Of a DNA stretch of 5,813 nt, positions 1 to 5,813 are shown one piece after another. Source of the DNA: Roseburia sp. (lineage in GTDB: Bacteria > Bacillota > Clostridia > Lachnospirales > Lachnospiraceae); the NCBI GenBank assembly GCA_017626625.1, contig JAGAIK010000129.1, positions 1 through 5,813 on the forward strand. Direction: 5' to 3'. The position numbers were made by a program, and so were the translations under genes. The notes under the pieces were generated by a model. It was not told where the DNA came from, ran no database searches, and saw only the letters and a list, made by a program, of their open reading frames with translations. Position 1 is the first letter of the stretch; each line of letters opens with the position of its first letter.

Positions 1-416
1 ATGAAATCTCCTAACTCCGAGAACTCTATAATCTCGTCCATATGTTCCTTGACATAATCCAGTTCACACCCCAATAACATTCCAGATTTTAAAATGTTTT
101 CACGTCCTGTGTTGTTAGGATTAAAACCAATTCCGATTGCCATCAGGGACACTCTGTTACCTTTTGTGTCGATATATCCCTCATCCGGTCGAAAGATTCC
201 TGCAATAGAGCGCAGCAGCGTTGTCTTTCCGGAACCATTGCGTCCCACAATTCCTAAAATCTTCCCCTGTTCCACCGTAAACGATACATCATCCACAGCA
301 CGGATAATATCCGCACGTTTTACGCCTTTTTGTAAAAGGCTCTGATGCATAGACATATGCATCAAATTTTTATAATCAATGCTGACATGATTTACTTCCA
401 GCGCAATATTTCCCAT
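1..416 (-). CDS. ABC transporter ATP-binding protein for polysaccharide/teichoic acid export (Wzt/TagH type), 5' part only
   Basis: This is the N-terminal 138 residues of the ATPase subunit of an ABC-2 glycan exporter; the gene runs off the left edge. It would hydrolyse ATP on the cytoplasmic side to drive export of a lipid-linked glycan through the permease encoded just upstream. A clear Walker A, GRNGSGKT, lies at residues 58-65, preceded by the usual strand and VSFTVEQGK turn (44-52). The following stretch, IGIGFNPNNTGRENI (94-108), matches the 'lGxGFxxxlTGREN' signature of Wzt/TagH-type ATPases and separates it from importer ATPases. The ABC signature, Walker B and any C-terminal carbohydrate-binding domain lie outside the window. 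The start at 416 was chosen because GGAGG sits 5 nt upstream; an in-frame ATG at 428 would add four residues (MEDI). It follows the permease gene after a 49-nt gap, the longest in the cluster. Family is certain; the cargo is not. Confidence 0.95.
   Translation of the reverse strand, partial: MGNIALEVNHVSIDYKNLMHMSMHQSLLQKGVKRADIIRAVDDVSFTVEQGKILGIVGRNGSGKTTLLRSIAGIFRPDEGYIDTKGNRVSLMAIGIGFNPNNTGRENILKSGMLLGCELDYVKEHMDEIIEFSELGDF
324..340. repeat. Short perfect inverted repeat (7-bp arms, 3-nt loop) inside the ATPase gene
   Basis: GCCTTTT at 324-330 and AAAAGGC at 334-340 are exact reverse complements around a 3-nt loop. On the coding strand it falls at codons 26-31 of the ATPase gene. No T-run follows it on either strand, so it is not a standard intrinsic terminator. 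It may be a weak mRNA hairpin or chance. Confidence 0.4.
343..364. repeat. Short perfect inverted repeat (8-bp arms, 6-nt loop) inside the ATPase gene
   Basis: TGATGCAT at 343-350 and ATGCATCA at 357-364 are exact reverse complements around a 6-nt loop. It lies 2 bp from the previous inverted repeat and falls at codons 18-25 of the ATPase gene. The coded peptide is Met/His-rich (LMHMSMHQ), so codon composition alone may generate the symmetry. Confidence 0.4.
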
Positions 417-420
417 GATA

Positions 421-426
421 TCCTCC
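421..426 (-). promoter_or_regulatory. Ribosome binding site GGAGGA for the ATPase gene
   Basis: GGAGGA is 4 nt from the ATG at 416 (5 nt if counted from GGAGG). It overlaps an upstream in-frame ATG at 428, which has only a weaker GGAG about 10 nt before it. This favours 416 as the main start. Confidence 0.75.
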
Positions 427-465
427 ATATAAACATAGCTCCATCATCTCTGCCGTCTGCTAAGA

Positions 466-1806
466 TTACACAATCTTTACATAACTGTTTTCGTTCTTGT
501 ATACAATATGAACGCCAATACCGCAGAGAATCACTGCTACGATAAACCACACACCCAGTATCGGCAAATTTGCCGCTGTATTGTATAATAACGCATTCCT
601 CATGGTGTCAATGATTACTGCCACCGGATTCAAACACATCATCACTGCATTGAGGGGCTCCGGCAGGGTTGTCATTGTATCATAGAAAATACCAGACAGG
701 AACATCAACATATTCAGCAAAATTCCCACTGCATAAGACAAGTCATCTACATATACGCCAAAATGCAGGAAAATCATTCCCACTCCAAAGGCAAGCAGTA
801 CCATAACAGCGTATGCGGGAAGTACCCATAACAGATTAATGCCAATCTGTACCCGGAAAATAAGCATCATAACCACCAGTACAATCAACGAGAACCACAA
901 TTTAAACATATTTAAAATCATGTTAGATAACAAAATAATAAACTTAGGAATATATACTTTCGTGATAATATCCTTATTATTACGCACTAACTTCACGCTG
1001 TAATTCACTGTTTTATTGAAAAAGTTCCACATTAACAGCGCCGAAAAAATAAAGGTAGAGTAATTTTCCACAGAATTACCCATCACATTACCGAATACGA
1101 TTACATAGACAATCATATTGAAAAACGGCTCCAGCAGCCACCAGAGACGATTCAAATAAGAATTTGCCACCTCGGCTTTTAAATCGGTTCTTGCCGCATA
1201 GACCATATATTGTCTGTATTTTTTAATATCACCACAGAACTTCTTTATCTCAAAAAGCGGACCATGATTGTTCCAATTTTCTTCTTTTTTACGCTCCTCC
1301 ATTGCCGTAACCGCAAACCATAAAAGCACAATCAGGCAAACATAAAGTCCTATCATAACAAAGCGTTCCTGAAAAAAGGACTTTGACTGTTTCTGAAGCA
1401 TCGTTACATAATCATCATTCATATAAAAATGAATATTATCAACACCTGTCAGAAGTATTCCTTCATTTGTCCACTGCATCTCACCGTTATCTACGCTCTC
1501 GATATAACGGAACAGCTCATCAAAGGTCACTTCTTTCAAAAGTATGGATTTACTTGACCCATAAATCCGTAATTTCTTAATCAATGCCTCATCTGCATTC
1601 TCATCAAATTTTATGTCACGGCAATTTCCCTCAGAAATTTCTACATTGTTCTTTGAAACCACATACTCCACATCTTCTGCAACAAAATGCAGGGTCAGGT
1701 TACGATTACTAAAAGGATACAGTGCAATCACCGCAGCTCCAACCACAAATGCAATGAGCAACAATATACGAACCGCCTGAAATACGGTAAATTTTTTCTC
1801 TTTCAT
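466..1806 (-). CDS. ABC-2 type polysaccharide export permease (Wzm/TagG-like) with extra N-terminal extracytoplasmic domain
   Basis: Membrane subunit of a glycan exporter, 446 residues against roughly 260 for a normal Wzm/TagG permease. The C-terminal ~250 residues are a complete ABC-2 domain. It opens with the family's amphipathic interface helix (RTDLKAEVANSYLNRLWWLLEP, about 206-227, typical 'R-DLK-x-x-Y-x-x-S-x-LG-x-LW' style), followed by hydrophobic segments near 228-242, 250-266, 288-316, 324-346, 357-374, 386-400 and 415-435. The extra N-terminus has a basic leader and a membrane helix (12-30), a soluble stretch (31-148), a second helix (149-167) and a charged cytoplasmic linker (170-195). 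By the positive-inside rule the soluble stretch should face outside. I do not recognise this extra domain. The ATG at 1806 is preceded by GAGG 8 nt upstream, abutting the stop codon of the preceding gene. It pairs with the ATPase gene downstream. Confidence 0.93.
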   Translation of the reverse strand: MKEKKFTVFQAVRILLLIAFVVGAAVIALYPFSNRNLTLHFVAEDVEYVVSKNNVEISEGNCRDIKFDENADEALIKKLRIYGSSKSILLKEVTFDELFRYIESVDNGEMQWTNEGILLTGVDNIHFYMNDDYVTMLQKQSKSFFQERFVMIGLYVCLIVLLWFAVTAMEERKKEENWNNHGPLFEIKKFCGDIKKYRQYMVYAARTDLKAEVANSYLNRLWWLLEPFFNMIVYVIVFGNVMGNSVENYSTFIFSALLMWNFFNKTVNYSVKLVRNNKDIITKVYIPKFIILLSNMILNMFKLWFSLIVLVVMMLIFRVQIGINLLWVLPAYAVMVLLAFGVGMIFLHFGVYVDDLSYAVGILLNMLMFLSGIFYDTMTTLPEPLNAVMMCLNPVAVIIDTMRNALLYNTAANLPILGVWFIVAVILCGIGVHIVYKNENSYVKIV

Positions 1807-1814
1807 CCTTACTA

Positions 1815-1818
1815 CCTC
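1815..1818 (-). promoter_or_regulatory. Ribosome binding site GAGG for the permease gene
   Basis: GAGG directly abuts the TAA stop of the cytidylyltransferase gene and lies 8 nt before the ATG at 1806. The overlap of termination and initiation regions again points to coupled translation. Confidence 0.75.
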
Positions 1819-2262
1819 TTAATTTTCCTTCTTTTCCAGCGATTTTGTAATTGCCGCCTTAATCATCGTTGAGCTTGTACTCTTGGTGTAAGGGAAAAAT
1901 TCAATATTAGAACCTACCCTCTGCAGCGACTGCTGGTCCTCAATCCAGTATGGGTTGCCGGAATAATCATCACCGGAAAACAGGCAGTCAAAATGATAGA
2001 GATTCCATGCTTTTATCTTCTCATGGTTCTCCTCTGTCACCATTACCACCTCATCCACATAGCGGATTGCCTCTAAAATCTGCTTTCTCTCTTCAAACGG
2101 AATATAAGGCGGATTCTTCTTAAACTTTACCACCAACTCATCTGACAATGCCCCCACCATCAGATAATCGCAACGCTCCTTTGCCCTGCGTATCAGATTA
2201 AGATGTCCCACATGAAACAAATCAAACACACCTGCCAAATATCCCACTTTATATTTTTCCAT
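1819..2262 (-). CDS. Cytidylyltransferase-like protein (TagD/glycerol-3-phosphate cytidylyltransferase family)
   Basis: A 147-residue soluble nucleotidyltransferase of the HxGH superfamily, expected to join CTP and an alcohol phosphate to form a CDP-alcohol plus pyrophosphate in the cytoplasm. Visible motifs are GVFDLFHVGH (11-20, with the catalytic HVGH at 17-20), ERKQILEAIRYVDEVV (58-73, closely like the same segment of TagD), SGDDYSGNP (96-104) and a C-terminal YTKSTSSTMIK (125-135) at the place of TagD's RTEGISTT. It is slightly longer than B. subtilis TagD (129 residues). The Arg opening the TagD C-terminal motif is Tyr here, so glycerol-3-phosphate is likely but another phospho-alcohol is possible. 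The ATG at 2262 puts HxGH at the normal distance from the N-terminus. The best Shine-Dalgarno, AAAGGA, is 12 nt away, rather far. Lying directly after a LicD gene, it probably supplies that enzyme's CDP-linked donor. Confidence 0.9.
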   Translation of the reverse strand: MEKYKVGYLAGVFDLFHVGHLNLIRRAKERCDYLMVGALSDELVVKFKKNPPYIPFEERKQILEAIRYVDEVVMVTEENHEKIKAWNLYHFDCLFSGDDYSGNPYWIEDQQSLQRVGSNIEFFPYTKSTSSTMIKAAITKSLEKKEN

Positions 2263-2274
2263 AAAATGACCGAA

Positions 2275-2280
2275 TCCTTT
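2275..2280 (-). promoter_or_regulatory. Probable ribosome binding site AAAGGA for the cytidylyltransferase gene
   Basis: AAAGGA immediately follows the TAG stop of the fusion gene and is 12 nt from the ATG at 2262. The spacing is longer than optimal, so initiation may be weaker or may depend on coupling to translation of the upstream gene. Confidence 0.6.
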
Positions 2281-4842
2281 CTAATCGCAATTATCCAAAC
2301 TATTGTACTCACTTTTGTCCATGTAGTCAATATAAGATTTTGTTGTATCAAAGACTGCCTTGTGATGAGGAACCCGTTCTTCTTCTGCCGGATACCGGGC
2401 AAAATCCTTCCCATACTCCTGTATCAGACAGTTTTCATATCCCACAGGAATATATACTTCCATGTCCTCAAATGTCTCTTTTATCAAAAATTCAAAATCC
2501 CTGCTGTCATATTCCGGGTACTCTCTATTCCTCCAAAACCGCGCCAATACAGCTACTTTATCCGCAGCTTCTCTGGGAACGCCTGCCATGACATCATGAA
2601 GTTTCTGACAAAGCGTCTCCCTTGAAAACATCTGGCTCACTTCCCCGTAATATTCTTCTTTCTGCCAATCCATCTCCCAAAGTACCCGCTTCTTGGGATA
2701 AGTTTTCTTCATTAACAGCCTTTGGTAAAACTGTATTTTTTTCTTTTGCTGCTTTTTCTCCTCTTCTTCTCTGGGAACAGCATCCAAAGGAAATACATCA
2801 ATCCAAATGCCCTGATTGCACCTCATTCCCCGGTTTCTTTCCTCAATTCCCGCTGTATTACTATTTCGCAGTTTACTGTAACCGCCGTAGAAACACTCCT
2901 CATCGCTTTCAGGCGTCTGCAAAAAATATGGATTTTCAAATGCTTCCTCCGCTACAGCTAACAGCCGGTCATAATCTGTCCTGGGCATCAGCACATCCAC
3001 ATCATCATCCCACGGCACATATCCCTTATGCCGCACCACTCCCAACAGCGTTCCGTAAAATACACAATAAGACAAATCATAGGCTTCACATACCGCCACA
3101 AATTTTTTCAGCAAGCCTAACTGCACTTTCTTAATTGCGTTCAGCCCGGTATCATATTTATATTTTTCTAAATCATAACGATGGCGGCGGAATGGCGCTT
3201 CTTTTGTCCCTTGTTTCTCCTGTCCTTTCTCTCCACTACTTAACCGCTCAATATTCTCATCCACTTCCTTTGCTGTGATACCAGCCCAACAGTAAAAGGA
3301 CGATAAAAGCTCGTAATTCCGGTTATCTTCTACAAATCGGGCCTCTTCCTGTTCAAACACCTGCCAGATATCGCCAAGCCCATACTTTTCCTTAAAATAC
3401 TGCAGCGGCAGAATACTCTCCGCCTCAGGAATATAAATATAGGTATAGCGCAGCGCCCGGAAAAGAACATATTTTGCAGGATAACACTCCCTGACAAATT
3501 CCTGGTCATAAAAAAGGATGTTACCCTCTTTATAAAAGCTGTTATAGGGTATCATGTCTATATACGCCTTTTTTAATATCGCACCGGCATTTTCCTCATT
3601 TAAACGGTCATCCCGCAGTGTACATTCCGCAAAATCCACCTGCTCTGAAGATTTTTGTATCGTCTCATACAACTGGTCAAAAATCTGTTCCACCCTCTCT
3701 TTTTGGTGGAAAAACAGCTCTTTTAAAGTTTCAATCAAAGATTTTCCAGAAATAAAAGGCATTTCAATGGCATCGTCCTGTAAGGTTTCCTCCACACATC
3801 CGACACCATGCTGCTGCAATTCCTGCTGATTTTGATGAAGCTGCTCTAAACTCTTTTTTCCTTCGGGATGCAGTAATTTCTTCTGCACCGTCCCGTGACG
3901 GGATATTACAGTGGCAAATCCATGCTCCCTGCCGCGGTCCGTGGATAATGCCGCAAATAGAACCTCCGGCTCAAACGGTTTCTTGCCGCACTCCACCAGA
4001 AATGAGTTTGCAAAAACATGGAATACTCCATTTGCAATCAAATCATCACTAATCTCATTTTCCAGACAGACAAGACTTCTTCTATCCTCCTTCGGATAAT
4101 AAGGAATTACACGGTCACGAACGCTTGTCTTCGGCAGATAATCATCGGTATACAGCGCCTGTGTCAATTTATGGTCCGGAAACGGATAATACATCTGCCA
4201 GCCTGCAATCTGCGCATTCTGGTCTAATGTTTCTATCAGCTCCTGTCTGTTCATCATTCCAGCCATTGCCCGTCCCCTGATACCTGCAAAGGGCTGCTTT
4301 GATACCGGATCCGGTGTTCCGCACCAATATTTCATACCAAACCGGTTTTCACAGACAAACAAGAGTCTGCCCGTTTCCTTTAAAAATGGGTAGACTCTTC
4401 CAATCAACTGTTCTAACGCATAGCAGGTATCTATGGCTTTTTCTACTACAATATAGTCAAATTTCTGCTCCAGAGGAATTTCGTTTCCGGTCCCTGTAAG
4501 AACCGTAAGATTGTCCAGATATTCATAACGTTTTTCAATGCACTCTGCCCGCTGCACCTTTTCTTCCAGGACAATCACTTCTTTTGCTACTCTTGCCAAA
4601 AGTCCTGTAAGTGCCCCAAATCCGTCACTGAGCTCTAAAATTTCACAATTTTTTGAAAAGGGGTACCAGTTTAAAAGCCCTTCGCGCATAGGACTCATTT
4701 GATAAAACACTTCCCAGTCTGCATCACGTAACATACTGTCGTATTCCTCTGGGGAATGTTCCAAAATCAGTGATGCCACCTTCTGTTCACTTTCGCTTAG
4801 TCTCCGCTGTTCCTGCTCTCCCAGAACGATTAATTTTGCCAC
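2281..4842 (-). CDS. Tripartite fusion: SAM-dependent methyltransferase, kinase-like domain, LicD phosphotransferase
   Basis: An 853-residue protein with no signal peptide or membrane segment, so probably cytoplasmic. Residues about 45-250 form a class I methyltransferase: motif I ILELSDGFGALTG (68-80), an acidic strand-2 end VLEE (91-94), FDYIVVEKAID (128-138), and ENRFGMKYWCG (165-175), a motif seen in glycan-locus methyltransferases. Residues about 300-475 look kinase-like: VQKKLL with a possible beta-3 Lys (319-324), a hinge-like MPFISGKSL (361-369), YIDMIPYN (427-434) and LFYDQEF (443-449). D429, N434 and D446 keep APH-type catalytic spacing. After a charged linker (535-560), residues about 565-850 are a LicD domain: YGTLLGVVRHKGYVPWDDDVD (596-616, in two overlapping parts: YGTLLG and RHKGYVPWDDDVD), GIWIDVFPLD (678-687) and a C-terminal P-x4-RVPHH region (818-827). 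LicD enzymes transfer phospho-alcohols from CDP donors to glycans. The start is GTG with GGAGGT 6 nt upstream. LicD and methyltransferase calls are firm; the kinase call is inferred. Confidence 0.92.
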   Translation of the reverse strand: MAKLIVLGEQEQRRLSESEQKVASLILEHSPEEYDSMLRDADWEVFYQMSPMREGLLNWYPFSKNCEILELSDGFGALTGLLARVAKEVIVLEEKVQRAECIEKRYEYLDNLTVLTGTGNEIPLEQKFDYIVVEKAIDTCYALEQLIGRVYPFLKETGRLLFVCENRFGMKYWCGTPDPVSKQPFAGIRGRAMAGMMNRQELIETLDQNAQIAGWQMYYPFPDHKLTQALYTDDYLPKTSVRDRVIPYYPKEDRRSLVCLENEISDDLIANGVFHVFANSFLVECGKKPFEPEVLFAALSTDRGREHGFATVISRHGTVQKKLLHPEGKKSLEQLHQNQQELQQHGVGCVEETLQDDAIEMPFISGKSLIETLKELFFHQKERVEQIFDQLYETIQKSSEQVDFAECTLRDDRLNEENAGAILKKAYIDMIPYNSFYKEGNILFYDQEFVRECYPAKYVLFRALRYTYIYIPEAESILPLQYFKEKYGLGDIWQVFEQEEARFVEDNRNYELLSSFYCWAGITAKEVDENIERLSSGEKGQEKQGTKEAPFRRHRYDLEKYKYDTGLNAIKKVQLGLLKKFVAVCEAYDLSYCVFYGTLLGVVRHKGYVPWDDDVDVLMPRTDYDRLLAVAEEAFENPYFLQTPESDEECFYGGYSKLRNSNTAGIEERNRGMRCNQGIWIDVFPLDAVPREEEEKKQQKKKIQFYQRLLMKKTYPKKRVLWEMDWQKEEYYGEVSQMFSRETLCQKLHDVMAGVPREAADKVAVLARFWRNREYPEYDSRDFEFLIKETFEDMEVYIPVGYENCLIQEYGKDFARYPAEEERVPHHKAVFDTTKSYIDYMDKSEYNSLDNCD

Positions 4843-4846
4843 CTGG

Positions 4847-5812
4847 TTACCTCCGACCGTAATCCTGAATCATTTTTTCTTTTTTCAAACGAACCTGTCT
4901 CCAGTCATCCATCAATGAAATATTTTTCAATACACTTTCACTATCCTTGATTTCCGCCGTATTGCTGACTGCGAAAAGGCTGTCCGTAAATGTATTGCTG
5001 ATATTTTCCGCCTTTCCGTCCATGAGATTCAAAAAGTCCGAGAAAAAGTCTATGCTGGCGCGCTGCATCTCCTTCACATAGGAAAGCTCCTGCTCCGTTC
5101 TTTCCTGTTTCTGAAATACCGGTTTTCCCTCCTTATCAAAATGGCTGAGGGACGGCTCCTCCGATGTCATAAAGGTCTCTATCAGCTTATAATATTGAAG
5201 AAAAAACGTGGATGTATCACTGTATAAAGACTTTACTCCCACTTCTTCCTGACTCTCACCGCTATTCCATCCTGCATAGATTCCCTTTATTTCAAAAGGA
5301 ACAATTTTCGCCAAAGACTTCTGGCTGGTGCCGGAGGACACAAAATCCATAAAGGCATATTTCCCGCCAATCTGCAAATGAATGTTACCCATATATTTAA
5401 AGTAATTGCGTTTTGCCTCATCTGCACGCTTAAAAATCTCATCCACATGCGCCCATACATATTTATGGATAATATCATATGTTTCAGCATCATAAGGCAG
5501 CAACTGGCTGTCCCTCAGTCCAAAACGCTCCTTCATCAATTTCTTTGGTCCCATTCCCGGTGAAATGTCAATCAGCATATTGATATACGCCTCGTTATTG
5601 ATACAAGTCATAACCGCTGCTTTTCTTGAAGTATAAAAGTATATTCCCTTTGGCATCAAGTCCTTATCTTCCGGTTTCCTCTCCCGCAGCAAATCATACA
5701 TTTTCTGCATCAGATAGCCGTCTCTTGCCGCAAACAAAATATCATCAAAGCCTTCCTTTTTTACTTCTTCATACAAAAAAAGCGCAAACTGGCTTAAAAC
5801 TGCCCCACAGAA
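4847..5812 (-). CDS. HAD-like glycan-locus protein (COG5610-like), C-terminal 321 residues, 5' end outside window
   Basis: The reading frame is open to the right edge, so the true start is outside; the TTG at 5776 is in frame but has no need to be a start. Visible landmarks, counting the Met/Leu at 5776 as 1, are LFAARDGYLMQKMYDLL (14-30), FYTSRKA (47-53), FMDFVSSGTSQKSL (142-155) and IETFMTSEEPSLSHFD (199-214). This order (ARDGYL, a YxSRKA strand, a D-x3-GT-x-Q-x-x-L segment, then an E-x-x-MTS-x-x-x-S segment) resembles the C-terminal part of predicted HAD-superfamily proteins common in capsule and rhamnose-glycan loci, whose HAD motif I would lie nearer the unseen N-terminus. The precise reaction is unknown; a role in making or modifying the glycan is inferred from neighbours. 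It ends 4 nt before the next gene, and its stop codon overlaps that gene's ribosome binding site, which implies translational coupling. The family call is from memory of conserved patterns. Confidence 0.68.
   Translation of the reverse strand, partial: FCGAVLSQFALFLYEEVKKEGFDDILFAARDGYLMQKMYDLLRERKPEDKDLMPKGIYFYTSRKAAVMTCINNEAYINMLIDISPGMGPKKLMKERFGLRDSQLLPYDAETYDIIHKYVWAHVDEIFKRADEAKRNYFKYMGNIHLQIGGKYAFMDFVSSGTSQKSLAKIVPFEIKGIYAGWNSGESQEEVGVKSLYSDTSTFFLQYYKLIETFMTSEEPSLSHFDKEGKPVFQKQERTEQELSYVKEMQRASIDFFSDFLNLMDGKAENISNTFTDSLFAVSNTAEIKDSESVLKNISLMDDWRQVRLKKEKMIQDYGRR
4849..4854 (-). promoter_or_regulatory. Ribosome binding site GGAGGT for the GTG-started fusion gene
   Basis: GGAGGT lies 6 nt before the GTG at 4842. 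Its last bases run into the TAA stop of the preceding HAD-like gene (GGAGGTAA). This strong site is what decides the GTG start, since no ATG is available nearby, and it suggests that ribosomes finishing the upstream gene can reinitiate on the fusion gene. Confidence 0.88.
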
Positions 5813-5813
5813 G

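Noticed and set aside
324..340. Intrinsic terminator candidate.
   Set aside because: It is a perfect stem but has no U-run after it on either strand and lies inside a coding sequence.
417..465. Internal promoter in the 49-nt gap before the ATPase gene.
   Set aside because: No convincing -35/-10 pair is seen; only a ribosome binding site and an alternative in-frame ATG at 428 can be supported.
94..545. Plus-strand open frames of 83 and 66 codons at 94-345 and 345-545.
   Set aside because: The first is antisense to the ATPase gene, whose Walker A is unmistakable; the second overlaps the ATPase start and permease end and has no family features.
2193..2414. Minus-strand frame of 73 codons spanning the fusion/cytidylyltransferase junction.
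   Set aside because: It overlaps two well-supported genes in another frame and has no motif; a shadow frame.
2203..3134. Plus-strand open frames of 140 and 170 codons (2203-2625, 2622-3134).
   Set aside because: They lie opposite the LicD and cytidylyltransferase coding sequence, show no recognisable motifs or good ribosome binding sites, and have low-complexity compositions typical of antisense frames.
5774..5776. TTG as the start codon of the HAD-like gene.
   Set aside because: The frame stays open to the window edge with protein-like sequence (FCGAVLSQFALFL) before it, which fits the family, and no Shine-Dalgarno is evident; the gene is simply cut by the edge.
1..5813. Mobile elements, tRNA/rRNA genes, CRISPR arrays and attachment sites.
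   Set aside because: The window is almost wholly coding for a single operon; no transposase, tRNA-like folds, direct repeat arrays or terminal inverted repeats were seen on either strand.

Overview
The window looks like part of a cell-surface glycan (capsule- or teichoic-acid-like) biosynthesis and export operon from a Gram-positive anaerobe of the Bacillota, most likely a clostridial/Lachnospiraceae-type bacterium. The basis is the AT-leaning composition, the strong GGAGG-type ribosome binding sites, the tightly packed genes and the protein families present. Species cannot be read from the sequence.

Everything real is on the minus strand, so the operon reads from the right edge to the left edge. 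In transcription order it holds: (1) the C-terminal 321 residues of a HAD-like protein of the kind found in polysaccharide loci, cut by the right edge; (2) an 853-residue fusion with an N-terminal SAM-dependent methyltransferase, a central kinase-like domain and a C-terminal LicD phosphotransferase; (3) a 147-residue CTP-dependent nucleotidylyltransferase related to glycerol-3-phosphate cytidylyltransferase (TagD); (4) a 446-residue ABC-2 polysaccharide export permease (Wzm/TagG type) with an unusual extra N-terminal membrane-anchored extracytoplasmic domain; and (5) the first 138 residues of the partner ATPase (Wzt/TagH type), cut by the left edge. Gaps are 4, 18, 12 and 49 nt. No promoter, terminator, RNA gene, mobile element or CRISPR array was seen, so this is the interior of a longer operon.

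A coherent working model is inferred from family knowledge. The cytidylyltransferase makes a CDP-activated alcohol such as CDP-glycerol. The LicD domain transfers the phospho-alcohol from such a donor onto a glycan. The methyltransferase and kinase-like domains may modify or cap the chain, and the ABC transporter exports it. The most interesting point is that methyltransferase-plus-kinase is the layout of WbdD, the E. coli O9a chain terminator that works with an ABC (Wzm/Wzt) exporter. Here the same pairing is fused to LicD and sits beside an ABC glycan exporter in a probable Gram-positive. The central domain keeps the APH/kinase spacing D-x4-N and a later D-x-E, but has Tyr where the usual HxD/HGD His would be.
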